Shown: piece after piece, positions 56,567-64,000 of the stretch
Numbering within the stretch: the stretch's first letter is position 1
Layout: the number at the start of each line of letters is the position of its first letter
Source: Nitrospirota bacterium
GTDB taxonomy: Bacteria > Nitrospirota > Thermodesulfovibrionia > UBA6902
Assembly: GCA_016214845.1 (NCBI GenBank)
Contig: JACRMS010000039.1
Location: forward strand, 1 to 64,000
Reading direction: 5' to 3'
DNA length: 64,000 nt
Translations under genes and position numbers: made by a program
The notes under the pieces: generated by a model
Database searches by the model: none
What the model saw: only the letters and a program-made list of their open reading frames with translations
What the model was told of the DNA's origin: nothing

Positions 56567-56642
56567 ATCCGCAGATTGCCCAGATTAACACAGATTTTTA
56601 TAGAGGCAAATTTAATCTGTGAAATCTGCGTAATCTGTGGAT
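56567..56642. repeat. CCGCAGATTT-type inverted repeat, copy upstream of glnA
   Basis: atccgcagattgcccagatt faces tctgcgtaatctgtggat. It fills the gap between the amidotransferase and glnA, both on the minus strand. Confidence 0.75.
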
Positions 56643-56649
56643 TAGTCCT

Positions 56650-57336
56650 TTAAGTGAAAAAGCCTTTATAAAAGTTCATGGCCCTGCCGCTGTATTCGGC
56701 GTAGAGCCTTTCTGTCTCTTCTTTCAGATTGTCGAAATCTATTGGTCCGCTGCTGAGCCAATCATATATCATTTCTTTTCTGACTTCAATATGGAACTGA
56801 AACGCATACGCGTTGTTCCCGTATCTGAACGCCTGGTTCGGATAAAGCGCTGAAGACGCCAGCCTTACCGCCCCTTCAGGGATGTCAAATGTCTCGCCGT
56901 GCCAGTGAAAGACCCTGAACTTCCGCCAGAAGTCTTTCACGAAAGGGTGCACTGCGAGGCTCCTCATAAGAGGGTCCATCAAACCGTCTCCCGTCAACTC
57001 GATGCCGTACCAGCCAATCTCTTTTTGCGTCCCGGCATAGACCCGCGCCCCCAGCGCCTTTGCCATTATCTGAGCGCCGAGGCATATACCGAAAACTTTC
57101 TTGCCATTAGAAATAAAATCCCTGACAAGCTGTTCTTCTTCCCGTATGTAAGGGATATCATCGTTCACGCTCATCGGCCCGCCCATCATTATAAGCGTGT
57201 TGAAATCTTCTTTACCGGGTATGCCCTCCCCTTTTGACAGATCAACTGTCGTGTACGGGATTTTTTTGTCAATCAAAAAATCCTCAATGGTCCCCGGCCC
57301 TTCTGTATCGATATTTTTGCAAATTAAAACTGACAT
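56650..57336 (-). CDS. Class I glutamine amidotransferase-like protein
   Basis: 228 residues with the full GATase1 triad: Cys in FGICLGAQIMAKALG (near residue 85), His and Glu in FQFHIEV. It resembles the GMP-synthase-like amidotransferases that hydrolyse glutamine or related gamma-glutamyl compounds and often stand next to glnA in anaerobes. The acceptor is unknown. It lies between glnK and glnA. Confidence 0.88.
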   Translation of the reverse strand: MSVLICKNIDTEGPGTIEDFLIDKKIPYTTVDLSKGEGIPGKEDFNTLIMMGGPMSVNDDIPYIREEEQLVRDFISNGKKVFGICLGAQIMAKALGARVYAGTQKEIGWYGIELTGDGLMDPLMRSLAVHPFVKDFWRKFRVFHWHGETFDIPEGAVRLASSALYPNQAFRYGNNAYAFQFHIEVRKEMIYDWLSSGPIDFDNLKEETERLYAEYSGRAMNFYKGFFT

Positions 57337-57378
57337 AACAAATATATCCTCATCTTAGTCAAAAGACTATTACTGACT

Positions 57379-57425
57379 TTTGGGGTCAGGGTTAGCTACT
57401 AAACCCCAATCACTAATCCCCAACT
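57379..57425. repeat. Word repeat of the gggttaggg/ccccaatcc type, copy 1
   Basis: tggggtcagggttagctact faces aaaccccaatcactaatcccc. Related words stand at 57785-57818 and 59697-59781, all in the gaps of the amtB/glnK region. Confidence 0.55.
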
Positions 57426-57429
57426 ACTA

Positions 57430-57801
<372 letters not shown>

Positions 57802-57820
57802 CTAATCCCCGATCCCTGTT

Positions 57821-59116
57821 TTACTGCGTATACGCGCTTTCTCCATGCAGAGCCTGGTCCAGGCCGATAAACTCTTCTCCGTCTTTGACCCTTAATCCAA
57901 CTATCCAGTCAACGAGCTTAAGGATAATAAATGTTGCTACAAAGACAAATACAAAAGATACTATCACGGAAATACCCTGCGTTATAAACAGGGAAGAATT
58001 GCCGTGGAACAAGCCGTCCTTGCCCGCGGGATTTATCGCGGCTGACGCAAAAAGTCCCACCGCCAGTGTGCCCCATGTGCCGCTGACACCGTGAATTCCA
58101 ATTACGTCGAGAGAGTCATCGTATCCGAATTTTGATTTCATATTAACGCCTACGTAGCATAATAACCCTGCTATTAATCCAATTACTATCGACGACAACG
58201 GGCTGACAAAGCCGGCAGCAGGTGTGATACCGGCCAGTCCTGCGACTGCTCCGCTCATGGCCCCGAGCGCTGTAGGTTTTCCTCTCTGAAGCCATTCAAT
58301 TAACATCCAGCTCATTGCCGCGGCGCCTGCTGAAGTGTTTGTAGTTACAAATGCTACGGAGGCCAGTCCGCCTGATGTCAATGCGCTGCCCGCATTAAAA
58401 CCAAACCAGCCAAACCACAAAAGCGCCAGTCCTAAAACCGTCATCGGCAGGTCATGCGGCAGCATCGGCTCCCTGCCGTATCCCCTGCGCTTTCCGATCA
58501 TCATTATCGCCACTAAAGCTGCAACAGCCGAGCTTATATGAACAACAATACCGCCTGCAAAGTCGAGCGTGCCAAGGGTCTTGGCCATCCATCCCCCGCC
58601 CCACACCCAGTGACATAACGGGGAATAAACAAATGTTACCCAGAGTATTGTGAAAAATATTAATGCCGAGAATTTCATCCTTTCGGCAAACGCGCCCGTG
58701 ATCAGGGCAGGGGTTATCACCGCAAAGGTCCCCTGAAACATCATGAACAGCAGATGAGGGACTGTTGGCGCGAAGGGAGAACTCTCCTGTCCGACACCAT
58801 TCAGCCCGAACCACTCAGGCCCGCCGATAATGCCTCCTTTATCAGGACCGAACGCAAGCGTGTATCCCCACAACACCCAGATCACACTCACCATAAAAAG
58901 CATTATGAAACTGTGCATGATAGTTCCGAGCACGTTTTTTCTCCTGACCATTCCGCCGTAAAAAAGCGCAAGCCCCGGCGTCATCAGCGTAACAAGCGCA
59001 GTTGAGATAAGCATCCAGGCGGTGTCACCGCTGTTTATCGTGGATGCTTCTCCTGCATAACTTAAACACGGCAGCAATAAAAGCGTTGCCGTTATCACAA
59101 TGAGTTTAAATTTCAT
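57821..59116 (-). CDS. amtB: Ammonium transporter AmtB, copy 1
   Basis: About 431 residues with a signal peptide (ending SYAGE) and eleven hydrophobic helices. Family stretches: TALVTLMTPGLALFYGGMVR, TFAVITPALITGAFAERM, FAGGIVVHISS with the first pore His, and GIHGVSGTWG with the second. I start at ATG 59116 behind GGAGGGAGT; 13 upstream codons are open. A sigma-54-type promoter is at 59151-59166 and dyads lie further upstream. It is followed by glnK. Confidence 0.95.
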   Translation of the reverse strand: MKFKLIVITATLLLLPCLSYAGEASTINSGDTAWMLISTALVTLMTPGLALFYGGMVRRKNVLGTIMHSFIMLFMVSVIWVLWGYTLAFGPDKGGIIGGPEWFGLNGVGQESSPFAPTVPHLLFMMFQGTFAVITPALITGAFAERMKFSALIFFTILWVTFVYSPLCHWVWGGGWMAKTLGTLDFAGGIVVHISSAVAALVAIMMIGKRRGYGREPMLPHDLPMTVLGLALLWFGWFGFNAGSALTSGGLASVAFVTTNTSAGAAAMSWMLIEWLQRGKPTALGAMSGAVAGLAGITPAAGFVSPLSSIVIGLIAGLLCYVGVNMKSKFGYDDSLDVIGIHGVSGTWGTLAVGLFASAAINPAGKDGLFHGNSSLFITQGISVIVSFVFVFVATFIILKLVDWIVGLRVKDGEEFIGLDQALHGESAYTQ

Positions 59117-59150
59117 ACTCCCTCCATTGAAGATATTTTGCAGGGAGTTT

Positions 59151-59166
59151 TGCAAAAGCTGTGCCT
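59151..59166 (-). promoter_or_regulatory. Sigma-54-type promoter of amtB copy 1
   Basis: On the minus strand AGGCAC and TTTGCA have GG and GC 10 bp apart, matching -24/-12 elements. It stands about 35 bp before the amtB start codon. Confidence 0.7.
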
Positions 59167-59208
59167 CACCTAACTTACTAATTTAATTGAAATTTAAATA
59201 ACCGCTTT

Positions 59209-59312
59209 CCTACAAAAATGTAGGAGTTTACAGCTTTCCTCCTGATTTCAATTGAAAATACAATGAGATGCAGATAGAGCCTACAAAATTGTAGGAGCAA
59301 CAATTTTGTAGG
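59209..59312. promoter_or_regulatory. CCTACA-N4-TGTAGG dyads upstream of amtB
   Basis: Two perfect dyads, CCTACA-AAAA-TGTAGG (59209-59224) and CCTACA-AAAT-TGTAGG (59280-59295), and a weaker one, GCAACA-ATTT-TGTAGG (59297-59312), lie 45-150 bp upstream of the sigma-54-type promoter. That distance is right for enhancer sites of a sigma-54 activator. The same dyad recurs at 62619-62667. Confidence 0.6.
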
Positions 59313-59339
59313 GGAACATGGCCTGTCCGTACCCTCAGT

Positions 59340-59678
<339 letters not shown>

Positions 59679-59696
59679 TTATCCTCCGATTATTTT

Positions 59697-59781
59697 TTGG
59701 GATTGGGGTTTGGGGATTAGGGGTTAGTAAAGATAACCATCAACCGGTTTTTCTTTTCCAATCCCTAACCCCCAACCCCTT
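59697..59781. repeat. Word-type inverted repeat (gggattggggtttggggatt / ccctaacccccaacccc)
   Basis: gattggggtttggggattag faces aatccctaacccccaacccc in the amtB-glnK gap. Same style as the other word repeats, with different words. Confidence 0.65.
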
Positions 59782-59783
59782 CT

Positions 59784-61133
59784 TTATAATGAATACCCGC
59801 TTTCTCCATGCTGCGCGTGGTCCAGCCCTACAAACTCTGCCTGATCGTCAACTCTGAGTCCCATTACCGCGTCAAGTGCCTTTAAGATGATGATCGTAAT
59901 TACGAATGAATAAACCCATGCCGCGCCAACGCTTATCAACTGATTCACAAGTAGAGACGGGTTGCCGAAGAACAGGCCGTCATTTCCTGCTGAATTAATC
60001 GCCTTTGACGCAAACAGGCCTGTTGCAATCGCGCCCCATGTTCCGCCTACGCCGTGAACGCCCACTACATCGAGGGAGTCATCGTAGCCGAATTTCGATT
60101 TGAGATTAATTGCCAGGTAGCAGATCACACCTGCTGCAAGCCCGATAATGACTGATGACATGGGCCCGACAAAACCTGATGCAGGGGTAATTGCCACAAG
60201 CCCCGCAACCGCGCCTGATGCAGCGCCGAGAGCAGTCGGTTTTCCCCTGTGCTTCCATTCCGCGAACATCCAGGACAACGCCGCTGCTGCCGTTGCGATA
60301 TGCGTAACAACAAAGGCTGATGTTGCAAGAGCGCCTGATGCGACCGCGCTGCCTCCGTTAAACCCGAACCAGCCGAACCACAGCAATGCCGCGCCTATTA
60401 AAGTCATGGTAATGTTATGCGGCATCATCGGTTCCTTGCCGTATCCCTTTCTTTTGCCGACAACAAGTACAGCGGCAAGGGCTGAAACACCTGAGCTGAT
60501 ATGCACTACAAGGCCGCCCGCGAAATCAAGCGCTCCAAGATTTCTTATCCAGCCTCCAACGCCCCAAACCCAGTGCGCGAGAGGGAAATATACAAACGTG
60601 GCCCATAGCACAAGGAATACGAGATACGTGCTGAATTTAAACCGTTCGGCAATCGCCCCTGTTATGAGCGCCGGGGTGATAACGGCAAACATCATCTGGA
60701 ATATCATGAACGCCTGGTGCGGGATCGTTGCCGCGTAATCGGGATTAGGTTCAAGGCCCACACCCTTTAAACCTACCCAGTCGAGATTGCCGATGATGTG
60801 CCCTACATCCGGCCCGAATGACAGGCTGTACCCGTAAAGCACCCAGAGGATAGTCATAACTCCGAGCGCTATGAAACTCTGCATTATGGTCCCCAATACA
60901 TTTTTGCGCCTGACCATTCCGCCGTAAAAGAGCGCAAGCCCCGGGGTCATCAGCATGACAAGCGCGGTGGAGATCAAAACCCACGCAGTGTCTCCTGTAT
61001 CAACTTTTGGAGCAGGCGCAGCCTGTTCAACCGCTGCGGGAGCTAAAGTCTCAACCTGTGCCTCCTCTGCAAAGCCGAGGCCTGCAAACCCCAGCAAACC
61101 AATCATCATCAAAATACTTAATAACCTTTTCAT
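59784..61133 (-). CDS. amtB: Ammonium transporter AmtB, copy 2
   Basis: 449 residues, closely like copy 1: signal peptide (ending FAEEA), an Ala/Pro linker, then eleven helices. Pore and family stretches: MTPGLALFYGGMVRRKNVLG, FAGGLVVHISSGVSAL and GVHGVGGTWG. AGGAGGAAAC precedes the start. The gene is 26 bp downstream of the porin gene, so porin, amtB and glnK are probably one transcript. Confidence 0.95.
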   Translation of the reverse strand: MKRLLSILMMIGLLGFAGLGFAEEAQVETLAPAAVEQAAPAPKVDTGDTAWVLISTALVMLMTPGLALFYGGMVRRKNVLGTIMQSFIALGVMTILWVLYGYSLSFGPDVGHIIGNLDWVGLKGVGLEPNPDYAATIPHQAFMIFQMMFAVITPALITGAIAERFKFSTYLVFLVLWATFVYFPLAHWVWGVGGWIRNLGALDFAGGLVVHISSGVSALAAVLVVGKRKGYGKEPMMPHNITMTLIGAALLWFGWFGFNGGSAVASGALATSAFVVTHIATAAAALSWMFAEWKHRGKPTALGAASGAVAGLVAITPASGFVGPMSSVIIGLAAGVICYLAINLKSKFGYDDSLDVVGVHGVGGTWGAIATGLFASKAINSAGNDGLFFGNPSLLVNQLISVGAAWVYSFVITIIILKALDAVMGLRVDDQAEFVGLDHAQHGESGYSL

Positions 61134-61159
61134 GTTTCCTCCTAATTTTACTTTTTAAA

Positions 61160-62266
61160 TTACCAGGTATACATCACCGCAACCGCAATTGTATCCTGCT
61201 TCTTTGCCTTACCTGAATCAAACACTTCCTTATCAGACCAGTCATGCCTGTACTCAGGTCTTACGATGACCGCTTGCGCCACCCTGAATTCAGGGGTGAT
61301 AGTTATCTCTTTCAGAGTCTGCTCCGTTCCGGTCCTTACTCCATCTTTGTCCCTGAAGTATTCAGCCCTTGCCGACATGCTGACAAGATCGTTGAAGTCA
61401 TATTTTGCTGTTCCGGCAACGCCGTACCATTTTGCGGTATCACCGTCCGGAGCGGATTTCTCTTCAGTGGCATAGTCCGCATTGAGGATGATGGATAAAT
61501 TCTTTACCGGTTTTACGATCCCGACCCAGTCAAAGAGGAACCTATTGTCGGCGGTATTATTGTCCTTCTCAGGCCCGTACATAAGATTAAAGAACATCGA
61601 GAGCTGCTCGACAGGTATTACCCCCGCGCTCAGTCCGATTGTCTTGCCCTTGTTGTTGTCGTCCGTATTGTCCCAGCCGTTGACTATGTGAATGCCGGCA
61701 TTAAAAGTCTCCGTGAACGGGTAGCTGACCTTCAGCCCTGTATGGGTAAAAGGTATCGCATAATTAAAGAGGAACGAACGTGAGTAATTGGGATTGTCCT
61801 TTGCCTCAATCACTTCAGCCCCGTGATAAGTTGCAAACTTACCGAAATCGAATTTCAGCCCATTGCCCAATGGCGCAAGATATCCAACATACGCCTCGGT
61901 AATGTCAATGGAATCATCGCTTGCGCCGAGGCCCCTTGAATGTATCCACTTTGCGGTTTCGCCTGCCGAGAGTTTGAATTTAAAACCCACGCCGTCAACC
62001 GGCGCGTCCTTGACGAATACCAACTGGGCAAGGTCTAACATAAAACTGTTTGCCTTGTGGTCAAAAACCCTTAACTCATTCTCCTGAGAATTGCTGTTCT
62101 TGAAGTTATAAGTGTAGCCGCCCTGCAGATAAATGCTCATGCCGAGGGCCTTCCTGAATTCATCCAAAGTCATGCTACCCATTTTCGTTTCTTCGGCTTT
62201 TAAATTGCCTGCAAAGCCGGTCAACATTAATACTATCACCAAAAAAGCTGCCTTTAAACCCTTCAC
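61160..62266 (-). CDS. Outer-membrane beta-barrel porin (OmpL/BBP2-like)
   Basis: About 368 residues. A signal peptide (ending LKAEE) is followed by a barrel pattern typical of the BBP2/OmpL-like porins: YLQGGYTYNFKNSNSQ near the start, FGKFATYHGAEVIEAKDNPN, and a final aromatic residue (VAVMYTW). The start is GTG 62266, six bases after GGAGG. Standing directly before amtB, it may bring ammonium or another nitrogen source across the outer membrane; that is inference. Confidence 0.85.
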   Translation of the reverse strand: MKGLKAAFLVIVLMLTGFAGNLKAEETKMGSMTLDEFRKALGMSIYLQGGYTYNFKNSNSQENELRVFDHKANSFMLDLAQLVFVKDAPVDGVGFKFKLSAGETAKWIHSRGLGASDDSIDITEAYVGYLAPLGNGLKFDFGKFATYHGAEVIEAKDNPNYSRSFLFNYAIPFTHTGLKVSYPFTETFNAGIHIVNGWDNTDDNNKGKTIGLSAGVIPVEQLSMFFNLMYGPEKDNNTADNRFLFDWVGIVKPVKNLSIILNADYATEEKSAPDGDTAKWYGVAGTAKYDFNDLVSMSARAEYFRDKDGVRTGTEQTLKEITITPEFRVAQAVIVRPEYRHDWSDKEVFDSGKAKKQDTIAVAVMYTW

Positions 62267-62345
62267 CGCACACCTCCAGATCTTTATTCCGCAGACCAAC
62301 GCCCGCGATTTTTTTTTAATGGGCGCATTGAAATACGCCCCTGCG

Positions 62346-62537
62346 TCACTGACTCTTAACTCGTAACTCTGTTCCCTCCCTCCTTATACCGTATTTTTTT
62401 ATCTTGTACCCTATCATCCTCTCTGTGATGCCGAGCTGTCTTGCGGCCTTTGCCATTACCCAGTCGCATTCTTTCAACGCCCTGATTATTTCTTCCTTTT
62501 CAATTTCCCTGATCTGTTCTTTCAATGAATTCATCAT
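62346..62537 (-). CDS. Stand-alone NifA/Fis-type helix-turn-helix protein
   Basis: 63 residues. The helical part EEEIIRALKECDWVMAKAA and the turn RQLGITERMIGYKIKKYGI are the DNA-binding tail of NifA-type sigma-54 activators; the AAA+ and sensor domains are absent and no remnant is seen upstream. It has its own ribosome site (AAGGACGCG), a sigma-54-like promoter and CCTACA dyads. It may be a competitor or helper of full NifA, or a truncated copy. ATG 62534 is an equal alternative start. Confidence 0.8.
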   Translation of the reverse strand: MMNSLKEQIREIEKEEIIRALKECDWVMAKAARQLGITERMIGYKIKKYGIRREGTELRVKSQ

Positions 62538-62560
62538 CGCGTCCTTTGATCTTGCATATT

Positions 62561-62575
62561 GCCAGAATTATGCCA
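62561..62575 (-). promoter_or_regulatory. Sigma-54-like promoter of the helix-turn-helix gene
   Basis: TGGCATAATTCTGGC on the minus strand has GG and GC 10 bp apart; the -24 half matches well, the -12 half reads TGGC rather than TTGC. It lies about 25 bp before the start codon. Confidence 0.5.
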
Positions 62576-62618
62576 GGGCGAAACCTCTTGAATCTTTTGA
62601 GTTCCAAAGTGAGATGAT

Positions 62619-62667
62619 ACTACAATTATGTTACTTTGGGACAATATTGTAGGAACAATTTTGTAGG
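62619..62667. promoter_or_regulatory. CCTACA-N4-TGTAGG-like dyads upstream of the helix-turn-helix gene
   Basis: Three sites in a row: ACTACA-ATTA-TGTTAC (62619-62634), GGGACA-ATAT-TGTAGG (62638-62653) and GGAACA-ATTT-TGTAGG (62652-62667). They stand 45-105 bp upstream of the sigma-54-like promoter, as do the amtB dyads. Confidence 0.55.
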
Positions 62668-62669
62668 CT

Positions 62670-63440
62670 TTAATTTTTACCGGCGCAAACTTTGCAATTT
62701 TGTTCTCTGCGTATATTCAGTTTTCTAAAATCCATATTCATGGCATTAAATACCAGCATCTTAGAAAGCAGAGGCTCCCCGTATCCTGTCAACAGCTTTA
62801 CCGCTTCGATGCTCATCATGCAGCCGAAAATCCCCGATACTGCGCCAAGCACAGGAAAACCCATCTCCTCCCATTCAGGATTGTCTTCGGGATACAGACA
62901 ATTAAGGCAGGGGGTTACATGAGGGATGACATTGAAAAGGTAGCCCTCCATGCTGTTCATGGCAGCTTCAACCATAGGGATATTTCTACTGATACAGGCT
63001 GCATTCAGCAGCCTTCGTTCTTTAAAGTTGGGACGGGCGGAAAGTGCGATCTGTACCCCATCCAGAAAATCCCCTATGTTGTCTGCCGATATCCTTTCAT
63101 CGAATACCTCAACCTCCACATCGGGATTTATCTCTTCAATTGTCTTTTTGGCCTGCACGACCCTGCTCCTGCCTATCCAGTCATGTTTCATCAGTATCTG
63201 CCTGTTCATATTCGACAGGGTCAGATTTCCGTAGTGAGCAAATACCATTTTCCCTATTCCGGCAACGGCAAGATAAATTGCCGCAGTCCCTCCGAGTCCG
63301 CCAATGCCCGCGATCAGCGCGGTTGACTCTTTCAGCTTCCGCTGATGCTCATCGGTGAATCCCTGAAGCATCAATTGCCTGCGGTAACGCTCCATTTCTG
63401 TTTCAGAAAGCTGACTGTTTTTTTCAGTTAACAGTTTCAC
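62670..63440 (-). CDS. hesA: HesA/MoeB/ThiF-family protein of the nif region
   Basis: 256-residue E1-like adenylyltransferase. N-terminal ERYRRQLMLQGF and ATP-binding GIGGLGGTAAIYLAVAGIG; zinc pairs CLNC and CKVC. HesA proteins lie in nif clusters of many diazotrophs and probably activate a small sulfur-carrier or help metallocluster assembly; the exact role is open. It overlaps nifB by 17 bp, which supports a nif function. MoeB is the main alternative. Confidence 0.85.
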   Translation of the reverse strand: MKLLTEKNSQLSETEMERYRRQLMLQGFTDEHQRKLKESTALIAGIGGLGGTAAIYLAVAGIGKMVFAHYGNLTLSNMNRQILMKHDWIGRSRVVQAKKTIEEINPDVEVEVFDERISADNIGDFLDGVQIALSARPNFKERRLLNAACISRNIPMVEAAMNSMEGYLFNVIPHVTPCLNCLYPEDNPEWEEMGFPVLGAVSGIFGCMMSIEAVKLLTGYGEPLLSKMLVFNAMNMDFRKLNIRREQNCKVCAGKN

Positions 63441-64000
63441 AATATTCTTCTCCGATCCTCGAATTCAGCACCTCAAGCTCCATGTCCTTGTCCTCTCCAA
63501 GTTCGCCGCAGGCGTCCGCCCTGCATTGCCTGCAATGGGTCATCTGGGGAATAGACTTTTTGCATCGGTTACGCATCATGTTTATTGCTTCATGCGACGG
63601 CCTGTGTAAATGTTCAAATTCAGCCTTCGGTATCAGCGGCATGATATTCATCAGGTCCGCTTTCCTGTGCGCGGCAAACCATGCGGCAAAGGGGACCTCT
63701 TCGTCATTAACTCCCGGAATGAAAACCGTGTTGACCTTCACAATAAGCCCCGCCTCAACAGCCGCTCCGAGCCCCTCCCACTGATTGTTCAATAAACATT
63801 CGGCGGCTTCTCTCCCCTTATAAAGCTTGCCTTTGTACGACACCCATGAATATATCTTTTCAGCCGTCGCGGTGGTCACTGCGTTTATGGTGACGGTCAG
63901 ACTACTCACTCCTGCCTCGATGAGATCATCAAGCCTGTCGGAAAGCAGAAGCCCGTTTGTTGAGACACAGAGTGTCAGTTCGGGATATTCCCTGTGGACC
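63424..64000 (-). CDS. nifB: Nitrogenase cofactor protein NifB, C-terminal part (cut by window edge)
   Basis: Radical SAM enzyme that builds the 8Fe core (NifB-co) of nitrogenase cofactor. About 190 residues are inside the window, open to the right edge. Typical stretches are VSTNGLLLSDRLDDLIEAGV, VTINAVTTATAEKIYSWV, and a Cys-rich end (CKKSIPQMTHCRQCRADACG) matching NifB cluster ligands. The protein ends soon after, so it lacks the NifX-like tail of proteobacterial NifB. The CxxxCxxC site is outside the window. Confidence 0.94.
   Translation of the reverse strand, partial: VHREYPELTLCVSTNGLLLSDRLDDLIEAGVSSLTVTINAVTTATAEKIYSWVSYKGKLYKGREAAECLLNNQWEGLGAAVEAGLIVKVNTVFIPGVNDEEVPFAAWFAAHRKADLMNIMPLIPKAEFEHLHRPSHEAINMMRNRCKKSIPQMTHCRQCRADACGELGEDKDMELEVLNSRIGEEYCETVN

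Noticed and set aside
62320-62341. Hairpin (gggcgcattgaaatacgccc) as a terminator between the helix-turn-helix gene and the porin
   Set aside because: On the transcribed minus strand it is followed by an A-run, not a T-run, so it does not fit a rho-independent terminator.

Overview
The window reads as a piece of chromosome from a diderm (Gram-negative-type), probably anaerobic, nitrogen-fixing bacterium. Evidence for two membranes is the many signal peptides, lipoboxes, outer-membrane barrels and LPP20-like lipoproteins. The combination of NfnAB, a nif edge (nifB, hesA), doubled amtB/glnK, two glutamine synthetases, an ilvC-psd-pssA-leuA block and a likely selenoprotein fits a Nitrospirota (Thermodesulfovibrionia-like) or deltaproteobacterial-type genome. 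This is an inference from gene content; no 16S rRNA gene is present.

Layout. 1-126 is the tail of an IS4-type transposase, followed by gene-poor sequence and tmRNA (583-927, minus). 960-8142 holds a patatin-like lipoprotein and branched-chain amino acid genes: leuA, pssA, psd and ilvC on the minus strand, diverging from leuC and leuD. 8259-15493 is housekeeping: an outer-membrane barrel, FKBP isomerase, alr, tatA, mobA, hisS, a DivIVA-like gene, yggT, proC and yggS. 15695-24164 carries a two-component system, small secreted proteins, a TlpA-like lipoprotein whose first active-site Cys codon is TGA, two M16 peptidases and uvrC. 24424-35499 has a nucleotide-sugar dehydrogenase, a metal-binding domain protein, a CopD/cytochrome fusion, argD, argF, gpmI, a RelE-type toxin-antitoxin locus, comF and nfnAB. 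35624-45496 is a long minus-strand run of exported proteins: an outer-membrane barrel, two DUF4384 proteins, three LPP20-like proteins, a trypsin-like protease and a WD40-caspase protein, interrupted by a nucleotidyltransferase pair. 45565-64000 is nitrogen metabolism: glnA (alpha-type), an aminotransferase, HicBA, glnE, glnB, a single-domain response regulator, a small Cys-rich protein, glnA (beta-type), a class I amidotransferase, two glnB/glnK-amtB pairs, a porin, a stand-alone NifA-like helix-turn-helix protein, hesA and the 3' part of nifB.

How it works together. Ammonium enters through AmtB, is sensed by PII proteins that all keep Tyr51, and is assimilated by glutamine synthetase controlled by GlnE. 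Sigma-54-type -24/-12 elements precede the response regulator, the Cys-rich protein, one amtB and the helix-turn-helix gene. The last two also share a CCTACA-N4-TGTAGG dyad upstream, which looks like an enhancer site.

The window is also dense in dispersed inverted repeats of several 'word' families (CAGAAGACAG-like, CCGCAGATTT-like, GTCATTCCCGC-like). Several lie in frame inside conserved genes (proC, yggS, glnE, an M16 peptidase, an LPP20 lipoprotein). The most striking single observation is the probable UPWC selenoprotein at 18681-19304, with a fitting hairpin just after the TGA.
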